Assembly: GCA_036850595.1 (NCBI GenBank)
Contig: CM072154.1
Location: forward strand, 5,817,010 to 5,881,009
Direction: 5' to 3'
Origin: Rhyacichthys aspro
Taxonomy: Eukaryota > Chordata > Actinopteri > Gobiiformes > Rhyacichthyidae
DNA length: 64,000 nucleotides
Shown here: in pieces, positions 29,301-41,707 of the stretch
Layout of the letters: every line of letters begins with the position of its first letter
Position numbering within the stretch: position 1 is the first letter of the stretch
Made by a program: the position numbers and the translations under genes
The notes under the pieces: model-generated
The model's input: only the letters and a program-made list of their open reading frames with translations
What the model was told of the DNA's origin: nothing
Database searches by the model: none

Positions 29301-32172
29301 CTGGAGGGACAGCAAAAAGTTACAGAATGCTGAGCTACTGTGATGTTAGACCACATCCCGACCAAGTCAAAACCAAGACAAGTGTATAACGCATTAGACC
29401 AAGCGGAAACTCATGAGGGGGTTAGCATTGATGATATTGGCAAAGGTCAACAGACAAACTACTGCGTTGTCAGTGAGTGGGTAGAGAACATAAGCGTCTG
29501 GTTATTTAGAAGCTTGCATACATATGAGTGTTAAGGCTGCACCAGCTAAACACTACATGCATACTTTTTTATTTATTTATTACGTTTTGCTAGACTTGTA
29601 CAGTGTTCCAAACACCACATGGGGCAGAGTTATACATGACTGGTTTTAGGATCTGTGCTTCCTCATCAAAGACTATTAAACAGACATCTGCCTAACGAGA
29701 ATAGTATAAACATTGCTAATGCCACAAAACCTACATTTATGTAATATTACTATTATAGACATACCCATTATACAAAATGCATAGTAGGTATCCATTTGGC
29801 CTGAGGGCTGTGCAAAAATATCTGACTATAGCTTAGTAGCATTCTTGCTCCACCTGCTTGCTAACTGTTAATAGTCATGACAAACACAACAGATGACAAT
29901 GATATCAACCAATAAAAGTTGTTGTACTAGTCGTTAAAATGATCAGGGCATTGATGTGGAAACACTGACAACCCCGTTTGTGCAAAGTACACAGATGGGT
30001 TTAGCTGAGAGGTGATCAAATGGAATTGTAAACTTATACGTCAGCTGAATGTGATGTAATACGTACCTCTGAATGAAGATGCACGTATCCGTCTCGCTCA
30101 GGGCTTCTGTGGTGCTCTTCTGCGCGTCCATTAACTGTTGCTGCTGTTCTTCCAGCGCACTCAGTCCGTGCTGCCAGCTTTTTCTGCGCTGGCTCCTCTC
30201 CTCCTCCAAAAGAACACAGAGGCGCTCTCGGTACCTGGACACATCAGAACAATGATTTGATTATAGCTGATAGTTTAGATGTGTAGATGATAAATGATTA
30301 TAGCTATTTGTCTGTGATCTAATGTTTTGTACAGACACCGTTGCCTCACTGATGGGCTCCTAGGTGGAAATACGTTCTTGTGCTTCTTGGGCAGTGTCCT
30401 GATGTTTCCAATGTGAATCATCATACTCAATCACACCTCCACAGAGAATACGTTTGACCCCCCCTGACCTCCAAATAATCTCTAATCATGACACATTCTT
30501 ACCTGCATTAAGGTTGGTTTCATTTGGTCATATCTCTATCTAGATTTCAATGGCAGGTCTACAGGACTTGCACTGCTACAAAATCAGAGCAACACCACAA
30601 GTAAAGGTTGCTTTGGGAGTGTGTGAAGTCACAAATCTGGTGAAAATCCGTCTGCTACACAAGGACACAAATGGTTTTTCTGGTTGCCCTCCCTTAATAT
30701 GAGTAAACCATCAAAAGTCACATTTTCCCTGACTGGTATCATACTGGTTGGTTTGGTACGGTTTGGTCACGGATGACAATTCTATTTGGAATGTATTTAC
30801 TGGCAGTAGTGGCAACAATTTTGAAATACCGAGAAGTACATGTCCTGAATAACTATGAGTCTGATCTGTCAAATGTGGCAAAGAACTTCCTTGTACAGTT
30901 AAAATGCTGGGAACTTGTTGCATAATGAACCCTTTTTTTCATTGTGCATGACTGTACAAAGTGTTAAAGGTGTCGACTCTTTACCTGTGCACTAATGCAG
31001 CCATGCTATCCATTGTGGTCACGGCCTTGTTGATCAGTTTGTCTCCGATGGCTTCAGACGCTCCCTGATCCTCGGACGTTTTCTGCAGGAGGCCCTCGGT
31101 CATTTGCAGCCTGCAGGCAACCACCTGACAACACACGGTTATTCAGCTAACATTGAATATAAAAAGTGGAAAAACCCAAAACATCACTGGCAAAGTCCTC
31201 ATAAATGATTGAGGGACTTTGAGAAACAAATGACAAACGATTATGTTCAGTTTTGCATGGTCATCATAAACCTGTTCCACAGCACTCTGCGCTAGTATGG
31301 TTCACGAAGTAGCATTGTCACGCAAATATCTAAATCTAACATCTCACCTCAATAAATGCACTATTAAATCATTTATCATCATGTAGACATTCAGAAATTT
31401 TTCCTGTTCTAAAGAGGGGAACATTTAAAGCCCCATTGCCACTAGTTATCACTACTCAAATCTGCAAACAAATAGTTTTGTTTAATAAGCAACTTACGAT
31501 TTAGTTTAATGCTCATACTATCAGAGAAAATCCAGTGCCACCATCTTTTACCTTGTTTCGACTCTCCAGAGCTCGTCTCATCTCTTCCTCAGCGACACTG
31601 AAGGTAAGAATATCATGGTTCTGGTGATGTCCCTGAACAAAGCACGTGTTGCAGAGCGGGGTCATGTCGGTGGAGCAGAAGTACTCAAATGGATGGTGGT
31701 GGACGGCACAATCCTTGGGTCCCGGTTTCTGATTGAGCTCTACGACCGTGTGTGCCTTGAACTGCTCCTTCTCGTTGTGTTTTTGGAGATGCCTGGAACA
31801 CAGCGACACCTCACACTTCAGGCAAGTCTTCACGGCCGCCGTCGGCTCGTCGATGCAATGGTCACAAGGCGCATGCATCATCTGCGGCTTCACTGGTTGC
31901 TCGTCCGGGTTCAAAGTGGCCCGGTAACCTTCGATGATGCCGCTGAGCTTGAAGTTCCTCCGAAGGGTTTCTAGACCCTGGTACACCTCTCGGCACTCGG
32001 GGCAACGTGGCGGACAAGTGTTGGGCTGGACTTGTTCGGCGTCCTTGCAGATACATGATCGGCAGTAGTTGTGTCCACAAGGGAGTGACACGGGATCTGA
32101 GTAGAATTGAAGGCAAATGGGGCAACTCAGCTCCAAAGCTAGCTGCCCCTCAGGCTTGGACAAAGACATCAT
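28592..32172 (-). CDS. TRIM-family E3 ubiquitin ligase (RING, B-box, coiled coil, PRY-SPRY)
   Basis: Four exons join to a complete 545-aa protein: 31552-32172, 30985-31124, 30067-30234 and 28592-29300. The RING finger is visible at C17/C20, C32-H34, C37/C40 and C57/C60 of the product. Two B-box-like Cys/His clusters follow at about 103-131 and 155-187. A Glu/Gln-rich coiled coil spans exons 2-3. The last exon encodes PRY-SPRY from about residue 368, with WVVEVG, WSLGV and LDYEGGTLTF blocks. Such proteins transfer ubiquitin and often act in fish antiviral signalling; the SPRY domain picks the target. The layout matches the TRIM25/TRIM47/finTRIM-like group, but the exact orthologue is not recognised. 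Two ATGs lie in tandem at the start; either could be used. Confidence 0.9.
29425..29745. repeat. Dispersed repeat R1, copy 3, inside TRIM intron 3
   Basis: Same ordered phrases as the 21.7 kb copy: GTCAGTGAGTGGGTA, GGCTGCACCAGCTAA, CTGTGCTTCCTCATCAAAGAC, GCCACAAAACCTACATT. The AT-rich centre (TTTTTTATTTATTTATTA) is specific to this copy. Confidence 0.7.
30067..30234 (-). CDS. TRIM gene coding exon 3 (coiled coil)
   Basis: 168 bp with acceptor TCCAG and donor CAGAG|GTACGT; phase 2 in and out. It encodes YRERLCVLLEEERSQRRKSW and a Gln-rich helix, a typical TRIM coiled-coil exon. Confidence 0.88.
30985..31124 (-). CDS. TRIM gene coding exon 2 (coiled coil)
   Basis: 140 bp with acceptor GTCAG and donor CACAG|GTAAAG; phase 0 in, phase 2 out. 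It encodes an amphipathic helix (VVACRLQMTEGLLQKTSEDQ and onward). Confidence 0.85.
31552..32172 (-). CDS. TRIM gene coding exon 1 (RING and B-boxes)
   Basis: 207 codons from ATG at 32172; donor AAG|GTAAAAG, phase 0. A second in-frame ATG follows immediately at 32169. It encodes the whole RING and both B-box-like clusters. Confidence 0.9.
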
Positions 32173-33410
32173 AAAACCGTTTTCCAGTTGTCTTCTTTTC
32201 TTGCAAATCTTCCAATGTTGTTACCTTACAGCATTTTGCATCAGATACTGCACTGACAACAGGTATTGCACAAAGTGAATGTGGAAGACAGTAAGCAGCC
32301 TTAACTATTTATCTGACAGGCAGGAGGTGTAACCACAAACGCATGCAGGGTAGCATTCCTTTCCAATAGGCCCGGTCTTCTGTGCTGCCAGGAATTCAAC
32401 AGCTATAAGGGCGAATGTTGACGGTGCAAATACACTAAACAAGGCTGTCTGACAGGTCCGCAGAACATCTTTTGGTTTTAAGGGACCAGGTAAAGTATCA
32501 GAATGCCTCTTGCTTCAGAAGCCAAAAGCATAGATACATAGAGTTTACATGAATTCAAACCTATTTTGTAGAACTCCACAATTCTCTCTTTTTTAAGTTT
32601 TTTATTTTTAGATACACAGTCCCCAAAAACATAGAACGCTCTTTAAATATGTTCTTTAACATGTTTCCAGGGTCACTCAAACACTTCTCAAACACTATCC
32701 TGCACTATCCTCCGGACTTTATCCTAACATTATGTCAAGGACTGCATTCAATTAGAGATTACACTGAGAAACCACTGCTGAGTTCTGACATGTTCATGGT
32801 AAACGGACATTCGTGAGGCAGAGAAGATGTTCAAGCTTACCCAGCTACATGTGAACCACAGACTCTGGTTACATGAGACAAAAACAAAACTCTCATGCAC
32901 TCAGACACATGCAGGCTTCAAACGAGCCTATACCGCACCGGCTTTTAAAATCTCGTCTTCTTTCTCACTTCTATAAACAATCTAATCAAAAATCCAAAGA
33001 AAGGGTCTGGGCTATGAAGTGTAACTACTGTGGTCAAGATTTCTGTGTTTAAATCCAATGTGTACAGTGTAGTATTACAATCTGTGGAGAGAACATGCTT
33101 ATGCACTTCATTTAGAACACCAGCCACACAGTATGAATATGAACAAACATCAGTAATATTCACACATGACACACACCCACAGTTTATACTAAGTGGTTAA
33201 GTTAGTATTCAGTAACTAATATTGTAAAGTAAACTAAAGCCAACAACTGGAGGGAGAACATAGTTATGATGTTGTATCAGGAGAATAAAGAGTAAACAGT
33301 GTTGCCCTAATATTATACATACAATATACAGCAATGTAATTACACTACCTTCCATTCTGTCAAAATGAGGCTCTTTTTTCACTGCTACCTGTCTGATGTG
33401 ATATTATTTA
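32173..33410. other. Intergenic DNA upstream of the TRIM gene
   Basis: Presumably contains the TRIM promoter and 5' leader, but no TATA box or start site can be fixed. No further gene is seen. Confidence 0.5.
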
Positions 33411-33412
33411 TT

Positions 33413-34830
33413 GCCACAAGTGGAAAGTGGGAAGCATGAAGGAAATTGAAGGAATTTCCCCAAAGGAAAACAGAGTAACTCAAGTATTAAGGTCACCTAC
33501 TTGGACAAAGTTAAGTGAAAAGAAGTCACACAAGCATCTAGTGAAAGTAAAATGTTGCTGCTGGTGCCACAACACGACAAACACACTATGGGGACATTCC
33601 AGTTTATTGTGCTTCCCTCTCAAGTATTTTTTATTCTTAGACTCCTTTTAGCATTCATTTTCTACAGCTTACACTTTGTGAATCGCAAGTTTTGAGCCAA
33701 TCCCAGCCGCCAGGGAAGTTGCCAGTTCATTTTTGTTCTAACTTTTCGAGACAAGCCTCCACTCATTCACTGACTTTGTAGCCACAAGTGGAAAGTGGGA
33801 AGCATGAAGACCTGGAGAAAGGAATTTCCCCAATGTTTCCTGCACTGTTTCATGTATAACTCACAGGACGCCTACAGCTTCCAAATTTAAGATATTGTAC
33901 TGTACGTTTCTGCCACGCAATTTTCACATTGGTAACACAAGGCCTCTGTGATGAAAATACTGGAAACCTGGAAGCCAAAACATCACTGTTGTATGTGCCG
34001 TGAACTGTTCTCATTGACAATTAACGGCATCCATGACTGACTGGGGATCAGCTCTTACAGTACACCACAGAACATGACATCCAGTCCTCTGATTGGTTCG
34101 TGTTGCAGTGTCATTAATGAGTCTCAAAGGGCATAATCAGGAAGTGTTAGTGACTGAATGGTGACTCCTATGTCTCTTATTTGTTTTTAGAGAAGTGTGG
34201 CTCAAATGTGGAGCAGTCTAATGAGTTCTAGTTGTTGTGGATGACCATAAGGTTAACGAAGTTGGTTGACAATAAGCGCTGACCCCACAAAGACATACAC
34301 GATACAGTAGTTGTCATGCAGGCACCACAATACGTTTTGGGAAGCGACAGCGCTAATGTAACTGCTAAGACAGCTTTTGATGCCAAGAGCTCGGTGTTTA
34401 GGGTGCATCTGCTTGTTTGCGGATGCACTCTGGATGTGGGAAGCTGGTGTCAAACACACAGCAAAGTCATGTGCAGTACAGTGGCATGTTGACTGTAAAT
34501 ACTGCAGGGAAAAAGTCCACTGTTTGTTGTGCCATTGGGGTTTATGTTTTAATACAGAATATGGAAGGAAAACTGGAACTTTAGTAAAGTGTAAAGTGTA
34601 AGGTGTAGAAAATGAATGCTAAAATAAATCTAAGAATATAAATACCTGAGCTGGAAGCACAACAAAACTGGAATGTCCACTGAAAGGGTTTTTAATGTCA
34701 TGCTTTTTCATGTTTCTGTCTGTTGTGTTGTTGCACTAGCAGCAACACTTTACTTTCACTAGATGCCTGTGTGACATCTTTTCACTTAACTTTGACCTTA
34801 ATACTTGTTTTGAGCCAATCCCAGCTGCTG
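33413..34830. repeat. Complex inverted-repeat element
   Basis: Arm 1 (33482-33678) matches the reverse complement of arm 2 (34593-34806) over about 200 bp with scattered differences and a short extra segment in arm 2. Shared phrases are AAGTATTAAGGTCA, TCTAGTGAAAGTAAA, GGACATTCCAGTTT, TTTTAGCATTCATTTTCTAC. The roughly 0.9-kb centre has no transposase frame. A 29-bp direct repeat at 33413-33441 and 33781-33809 and a 19-bp one at 33689-33707 and 34807-34825 add further structure. Probably a fold-back type non-autonomous element with antisense SINE tails nested around it. Confidence 0.7.
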
Positions 34831-34990
34831 TGTAATTGAGGACAGTTGCAAGTTCATTTTCAAGACAAGCATCCACAATCATTCATGGACTATGGGCCAT
34901 TTAAATTGACTAATTCACCTCTACATGCATGTCTTTGGATAGAAGGAGGGAACCATGTGCCCAGACAAACATGGAGCACATGGATCCTCT
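34800..34990 (-). repeat. SINE tail family, antisense copy
   Basis: Contains GAGCCAATCCCAGCTG, GGGCCATTTAAATTGAC, ACATGCATGTCTTTGGA and GGAGGGAACC, matching the antisense tail at 3.3 and 37.6 kb. No tRNA-like head. Confidence 0.6.
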
Positions 34991-37615
34991 TCTCACAGAG
35001 GCACATCCCACAATTATGCTAACCACCTTGTCACTGTACACCCCTCATTGGGTTAACTGGACTAAACTATTATGTGTACAGCTACAGTTGCACCGCAGGG
35101 ACACACTGTTGTCTATGAAAAAAAAAAAAAGGTTAAAAATGTAAGGTTAAAAAGGTATCAGTTTAGTTCACAAATATCAAAAGCTTTAAATGTGCATTAA
35201 TGTGCTTCTCCTTCAGCAGTGGTCAGTTTGCTCTCTTTGGGCTGTTGTGTAATGTCATTTTCCACTAAGCTCTACAGACAAATGTAAATAGTATTTTGAT
35301 GTGATTATACACCACTGAAAACATACTTTTGACAAATGTGTTGTATTTTGTTTCTAATTGAATACTACAGCATTTTAGACAGTACACCTTTAATAGAAAA
35401 GGAAAATTGAGTTGTGTTGTAACTGAAACAGTAAAAGTTAAAACTTTATTGCAAACTTGTCTGTGTAGTATGAGTGTATCATCAATTATGTGTCTCACTT
35501 TTGCCACAACTAAATGATTCCTGTTACATCAGAGGTTAGATGCTAACAATAGCTTAGAGCTTGTATTTTTAAGCTCCAATGAAGATCAATAAAAAGAAGA
35601 ACTCACATGGATTATACTTTGCACATGGACCTATAAATCTTCAAATTTAACAACGGGAATGCAAAATAGCATTTGAGCCCAGACATTAAAAGAGCATTGT
35701 GTAAAATGTGTCGAACTAATACTTTATGTAACACATTTACAGAGAGTATGAGCTTAAACCTGGGCTTCAGATATACAAACAGAGGAGGGAAAGACATGAG
35801 GTGAAAGAACAGACCCCAGATAGTCTCTAATAGTTAAAAAATTACAAGAAAATTCAGAAAAGCTGCTTTTTGTTTGTGCAAATCAAACACTAGTTGACTC
35901 AAATATAACAGAATGTTCATCATTACAATAAACTACATAAATGGAAGCCCCAGAAGTCCCTAAAGCTACCCCCAGTCTTACCCCCCAGCCTCCCTGCTCA
36001 CCCGTACATTCATGCTGTCACACTCTACTGCTCCCATCACAGCTTCTGGAGAAGGGCCCAACACATGTAGAACCAATTTTATAACTACAACTTTTGTGCC
36101 ACAAGATGCAGTACTGAAAGACTGCCACAAGAGGGAGGTAAAGAGAAGAAGGTGGTGTTGTAACCATTGTTGTTTAGCAAGTAGTAGATTACTTCCACTA
36201 ATTCCAGTATATGTCCACCTAGGGTAACTTCCTAACATGCAACTAGATCTGTGCTTTCATTCTGTGTCCAACCTGAGGAGAGAGAAAAATAAGGCACTTC
36301 TCTAAAATCTATAATTACAATTCAGGAAACCATTTAAACTCATCAGGCTGGAGATATACTTGTTGTTAACCTTCTGCGTCAGACTTATTCAAATGCATGA
36401 TGAAGTATAGCATCATACCATAGATACAATAGCATGACTTTTCGCATGCTTCTTTCCTGGCAGCAAACTTTAATTAACACCAAACCTGAAGAACGACATT
36501 CCTTTTTTCATTATCTTAAACGTATTATAAAAAGTAAGCATGACCATACACCTATGACTGCAGTTAATTCAGATATTCGCACTATTGCACTACTGTGGAT
36601 GAGGTGGACATATTAGTTATAGTGGATATGTTATAAATAATAGCAAAAGTGGTCAGTGACAAACAACGATATGACCTGCATTAAAATTAAAGAGAGGAGC
36701 AGTCAATCCAGGCTGACAGAGGCAGCATAATGTCCACCACAGTCACTGTATTTGCTTGCACAACTGACGTTTAACAGGGTAACTGTCCTTACCCGAATTT
36801 AGATGCCCCACTCAGGCTAATAATGCATTTATATGGTCTTTGTATTTATTTGCATTTAGCTTTTTTTTGAAGAAAATCCCTGTTACTTCTTTACCTGTTA
36901 CGTCTTTAAAAGAGATAAACCTGCACAAAGTTTACAAAAGACATTTGGAAAGTACTTTTGAAAAAGCTAAAATTAAATAATATGCCGGATTTTCTTACAA
37001 ATGGAATTAATGCTCACACAGGACACACTTATGGCCCTCTATAGTAACATGGTGCGCCCTTCGATAGTATTTTATGTTTTACTTTTGTCCACTAAAGCAA
37101 GGGTATCAAACATACATAACATACCTGCCAGAGGGAACAATCTTTTTTTTTTTTTCGATTTTGGGAGGTGTGAAAATTACATACAAGACATTAACCAAAA
37201 CCTTAACTGCTATTCCTAATTTGTCCACTGGGGGTTGCACTGTTTTAGTGAGTAGCAGACGTAACACAACACTGACACAGGTAAATGTCTCAGCAGATGG
37301 CAGAAATGAGAAATCTGGTTCCATAAATGGCAATTTCGCTTTATTCTTTTGCTGTCTAAATAGCCTCCTGTGTTACCCACGTTACCCAAAATGTCTTTGT
37401 CAAAACAGAGAAAAATAGAGTGTAGAGTTTCCCTGAAAAACTGACCACTTCTTTATTATGGGAGAATGGGAAACCTGTTTGTTTGGTGCAACAATATTTG
37501 GCACCACTATGGCATTTATCATGGCGAAAAATACAACAACTGCAAGGATAACTGAGAAAACATATATGCTAAAGGCTTTTGTCAACATTAGTCTTTTTCA
37601 GTTGCAATTAATGAG
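34991..37615. other. Gene-free intergenic DNA
   Basis: No exon or RNA gene is supported. Open frames here are short and without family resemblance; several run through poly-A or poly-T tracts. Confidence 0.5.
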
Positions 37616-37617
37616 AG

Positions 37618-37812
37618 CATACAATCATTTATTTTCTACCCCTATGTCCCGTTGGGGGTCGTGGGTGGCTGGAGACTATCCCAGCAGCTTTGGGCTTTGG
37701 CGGGGTACATCCTGGACAATGGCCAGTTAGTCGCAGGGCTGACACGATACTTTAGAGTTGCCAATTGACCTTTAAATGCATGTCTTTGGACGGTGGGACA
37801 TGCAGACCCCTC
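37618..37812 (-). repeat. SINE tail family, antisense copy
   Basis: Contains CCCAGCAGCTTTGGGC, GGGGTACATCCTGGACAATGG, AGTCGCAGGGCT and ATGCATGTCTTTGGACGGT. The clearest antisense copy of this tail in the window. Confidence 0.75.
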
Positions 37813-38413
37813 ACAGAAAGGCTGTCTTGAGTATTAACAGCATTGACGTTATAATGTAACTGTATTTCTTTGTGCCAAAACAAACAGGGAAAAATTGTAG
37901 TTATTGTTCTTTATAGGTTATGATGCTATTATTTTACTGGTTCAGCCCATTTCAGATTGAATTTGGCAGTGTGTGGCCCCTGAACTAAAAGGATTTGCGC
38001 TAAAGCCTTCGTGATGGTACGGTATGCTCCACTGCGCTTGGTCTAAAAGAGCAACATCTACGGAAATGAGTGTGTTTTGATGGAGTAAACATTGTTATTT
38101 ACCTATAATGTAGGAACTTGCTATTTCAAGTTTGTTTAATACAATGTAGACAGTAAATTCAACATTTTAAATCACAAGCAAGAGCCGCACAATGCTGATT
38201 ATCTGCTGCTAGCAAATGTTAACATTACCTTTGAAAAAACTGTATTAATTTAGCATGTTTTCTCTTGGAATATAAGTGGTTGTCACAAAAACAAGGCATG
38301 TTTAATTTGGGGTAAAAAAAAAAAAAAAAAAATGCATTTAGCCGACTGCAGTATTTAGTTTTGCAAAAGCGTGGTCCAGAATGCTTTTTTGAGACACTCT
38401 GGACCCGTTTTGG

Positions 38414-38687
38414 TAATGGTAACTTACCTGTACTGACTAGACCCATTGTGTAAAAGAAGTATATTATTATTTGCACTTTTTTAGGACCTCCAGTGAAATG
38501 TGCAATATTCTTTTGCACATACTTTCTATGTTTTCTAAGTGACTTGTTCTACATTGCTGTGCTTCCTTATTCAACCACACCACAGAACATTTACTGTAAC
38601 CTTTTTTTAATTAGGCCCTTTTTTTTCCCTTTATTTGATAGTATGTGGCATGCTTTTGTATAATGGTAACTTACCTGTACTGACTAG
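38414..38687. repeat. Dispersed element R2, copy 1, flanked by 27-bp direct repeats
   Basis: An identical 27-bp sequence beginning TAATGGTAACTTACCTG occurs at 38414-38440 and 38661-38687. The interior from about 38447 to 38654 matches a second copy at 40058-40380. The interior begins TGTGTAAAAGAAGT and ends GTGGCATGCT. It lacks about 125 bp present in copy 2. Confidence 0.75.
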
Positions 38688-38934
38688 TTTAAACAAGGTT
38701 TCAGTCTCTTCTGTCCAACATAAGAAATAAAAGAAGTAAAAATCAAGGAAAGAAAAAATAACGGTGGAAGAGACAAACAGGAGGTGAGCAGACCACTGTC
38801 AGTTCAGCTTTCTAAGCAGACAAGTCGATATGCTGGAAGAATAAGTGACTTTTTTATTCCATCAAGTAAGTGTTTCCATCATTTGTGGAGCATTATCGTA
38901 TGTGTTCATATTTGTACTTTGAACCCTGAGCATT

Positions 38935-39340
38935 GTGAAGCCTGAGTGCGGGCCACGTGTGAGTGTGTACACAAGCGCCATGTGTGATAACATTCTCCCA
39001 TTTCTCTCGCTGGAAATATTTATGCTAAATCCTCATTTGAGCGTGCAGTTCAAACAGACAGGGTGCCGTGTTCTTTTCCCTCTTTCCAGACGTTCTGAGC
39101 CTCCGGGGGGCCTTCACATACAAAACAAAGCATTGTGAGACCTGCCCGCCCCTCCCTCCTACCCTGCCCCATCATATGTGTGTTTATATCAAGACCTGAT
39201 ATCCATTTTCCAGAATTCCCTTAGCTCCCAGGTATTTATTTTTAGCAAGGAAAGAACAGTTTCAAAAGGAACTGTGAGATGTAAATTGTTGTGATCAGGC
39301 GCAGGTGTCCGGCGGCCCACACGGAGCAGTTCTGATGCTG
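38935..39340. promoter_or_regulatory. Candidate regulatory block upstream of twist
   Basis: GC-richer, non-repetitive DNA about 2.5 kb upstream of the Twist gene. It includes GGCCACGTGTGAG, a core AGCAAGGAAAGAACAG and GGCGCAGGTGTCCGGCGG, with E-box-like CACGTG and CAGGTG. No coding exon is supported. Selected by composition and position only. Confidence 0.3.
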
Positions 39341-40057
39341 TTTAAATGTAATATGAAAAAGTACCGGCCCTTGTATTGAGTTGAGTTTAATGCTGCGAAC
39401 TCACGGCAAGAGGTTTCAAGGTAATGTAATAATGTTCACCTCAGTCTCGTCCACTCAAGTGAAAATAAAAACTGTACAAGACATAAGCCTCAGGGATTAG
39501 CTATGAGACTCTATTACATGGAGTGGTTTTTGCCGTTGTCAACAAACAGGGAATTAGTTGTAGCAAAGTTTCACGTCATGGTGTTAAATCAGGTTGTGGC
39601 ACAAAGTGAGAAGATGAAAGACGTACAGCCAAAGATTTCGAGCAAGAAATGTCTCATATAGAAACAAATGAATGCTAATGCAAACATAACTTACCTCAAG
39701 CTCTTTTTGCATCAGTGAAAACAATGTGACTGTGCAAGAATCTAAAGGAAATGCCAGAAACCAAGAATCATTTGGAGGAAGTACTGTAAGAGCCATTGCA
39801 ATTTGGCCATTTGTTTTAGATTGACTACAACAATTAATCTAGTGTTACACATGTTTGCTTTGCATTCATTTTGTTAAGGACCTTGCACCTTAGAATCACA
39901 TTAGTTCGAGCCTTTATATTCATGAAAAACAATCAGAAAACATACACTCCTAATTTGCTTTTTTTTAAAAAGCCCTCAGATAGCCCTCAGACAGTTTTTT
40001 ATTTAATATAACACCATTTCAGCAAACAATATATGATAACCTTGATTAATTTTTTTT

Positions 40058-40380
40058 TGTGTAAAAGAAGTTTATTATTATTTGCACTTTTTTAGGACCT
40101 CCAGTGAAATGTGCAATATTCTTTTGCACATACTTTTTTATTTTGTTGGTATGACATTGCACTAGTGATAGAGTACAACAGAAGAAGAAAGGAAGATGGT
40201 GGACTACATTACATGATGTGTTGTTGTAAATTCATCTTATTGCACTTGACCTTCCTATGTTTTCTAAGTGACTTGTTCTACATTGCTGTGCTTCGTCATT
40301 CAGCCACACTACAAAACATTTACTATTACCTTTTTTTAATTAGGCCTTTTTTTTCTTTTATTTCAAGTACGTGGCATGCT
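40058..40380. repeat. Dispersed element R2, copy 2 (longer)
   Basis: Matches copy 1 from TGTGTAAAAGAAGT to GTGGCATGCT in the same orientation but carries an extra segment of about 125 bp (about 40130-40256). The 155-aa plus-strand frame over it is a by-product and has no family resemblance. Confidence 0.75.
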
Positions 40381-41220
40381 CAGGATCTGGATTTGAAATT
40401 TTATGGAGTGTGCAACTATATTTATATTTATAAATGTAATATGCAGAACCCTATGTTTGCACGTGGCCTCAAAGTGGGGGGTGACATGTTTAAGGTCTCT
40501 AAAATTGATTGCATATTGATTCATTTTTTTTCTATTTTTGGCTGCTTTGCAACCTTGAAAATTCCCTGTTTTAAATAAATGATATCTTACCTTACTAATG
40601 TGGCCTGATGAATGTTTTCTAAATAAAGGCTCCGCACAAGTTTATATTTGGATAAGAGACAATCAGCTATTGGCTTCTCTGTTGTGGGGCTGGAGGAGGT
40701 TATGCAAGACTCAGTCCGCTTTGGAACAAGGCCCATTGTACTTGACTAAATCAGGTAACAAAATGGCCCAAAAGAGTACAATTGGACACACAGAACTCTC
40801 CTTAATGCTGTAATTATATCTACCTCTGTGTGTGCCAGCTTTCCTCTACCCCCAGGTCTGCACCTAACTCCAGCCAAACGACTTTGAGTATAACACGACA
40901 TACCTCCATTTGCTCAATAAAATCAATTCGCTCGAATTTATTAACATTGTTTTTGTGTCTGTTGATGTTTTACGTGAACAGTGTATGAGTGTATTTGCAC
41001 CGTTTTTTACTGACTTACTTCAGACGGATTGTTTTCCTCCAAACGCCAGAAAACAACTGATGACGGTGAGCAGACTGGGGAGCCAGGGGACGGGCAGCCA
41101 ACAAGTCAGTAAGAAAGGGGGGATGGTAGCCACTCGTTTTAGGGGGAAATCTGGAACCCATAAACTTGGGCAACGTTTATGTCAAAAAACGTCACTCTAT
41201 CTCTGATCTGGTTGGCCGTT
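40381..41220. other. Intergenic DNA upstream of the twist promoter
   Basis: No gene or clear repeat. The final 300 bp become GC-richer towards the promoter. Confidence 0.5.
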
Positions 41221-41420
41221 TGACGCGCCTTTGTCTCCGCCTTCCGCCTTTGATCCGACCAATGGCTTCAAATCCACTCTTCCTGTTGACTTAAGCTCAG
41301 CTGTGCACAAAAGTTTTCCAAACCAATCAGTGCACCAGATGGGCGGGTAGCAAGAAGTTCCGTGGTCCCCTCCCTTTTAAAAAGTCCGATTCTAGTTTGT
41401 TGTCTCACATGCAGCTGCAG
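41221..41420 (+). promoter_or_regulatory. Probable core promoter of the Twist gene
   Basis: Two CCAAT boxes (41259-41263 and 41323-41327), a TATA-like TTTTAAAAAG (41375-41384) and CAGCTG E-boxes (41298-41303 and 41411-41416) lie in order 300-450 bp before the start codon. The transcription start would be near 41405-41415. The GC-richer setting agrees with a developmental gene promoter. Confidence 0.6.
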
Positions 41421-41707
41421 GAGCGGGACAGGAGAGCCGTCTGGCGTGCAGATGCTGAAGAAAAAAAAAAAACTGACTAGAAAGAGAACACTCACAGTTC
41501 CACGTGTGGATGAAGTACTACCGTGGCGTTCCAGAATTCCCTCTTAATGGAATGTGATTTTTATTTGACGTTTGAACCCCGAATAGAAGAATCCTGAGGA
41601 GGACGGACAGCACGAGACAGCGGGAGTTCCTGAAGAATCCACCAGAAAAGGAAAGGAAGAGACAGAATAAATTCAAGCTCACGAAACTTAGTGAAGAACA
41701 ATTAAGC

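Noticed and set aside
28772..29389. 205-aa plus-strand open frame
   Set aside because: Antisense shadow of the TRIM PRY-SPRY exon.
40111..40578. 155-aa plus-strand open frame
   Set aside because: Runs through dispersed element R2 and shows no domain; the other R2 copy does not keep the frame.
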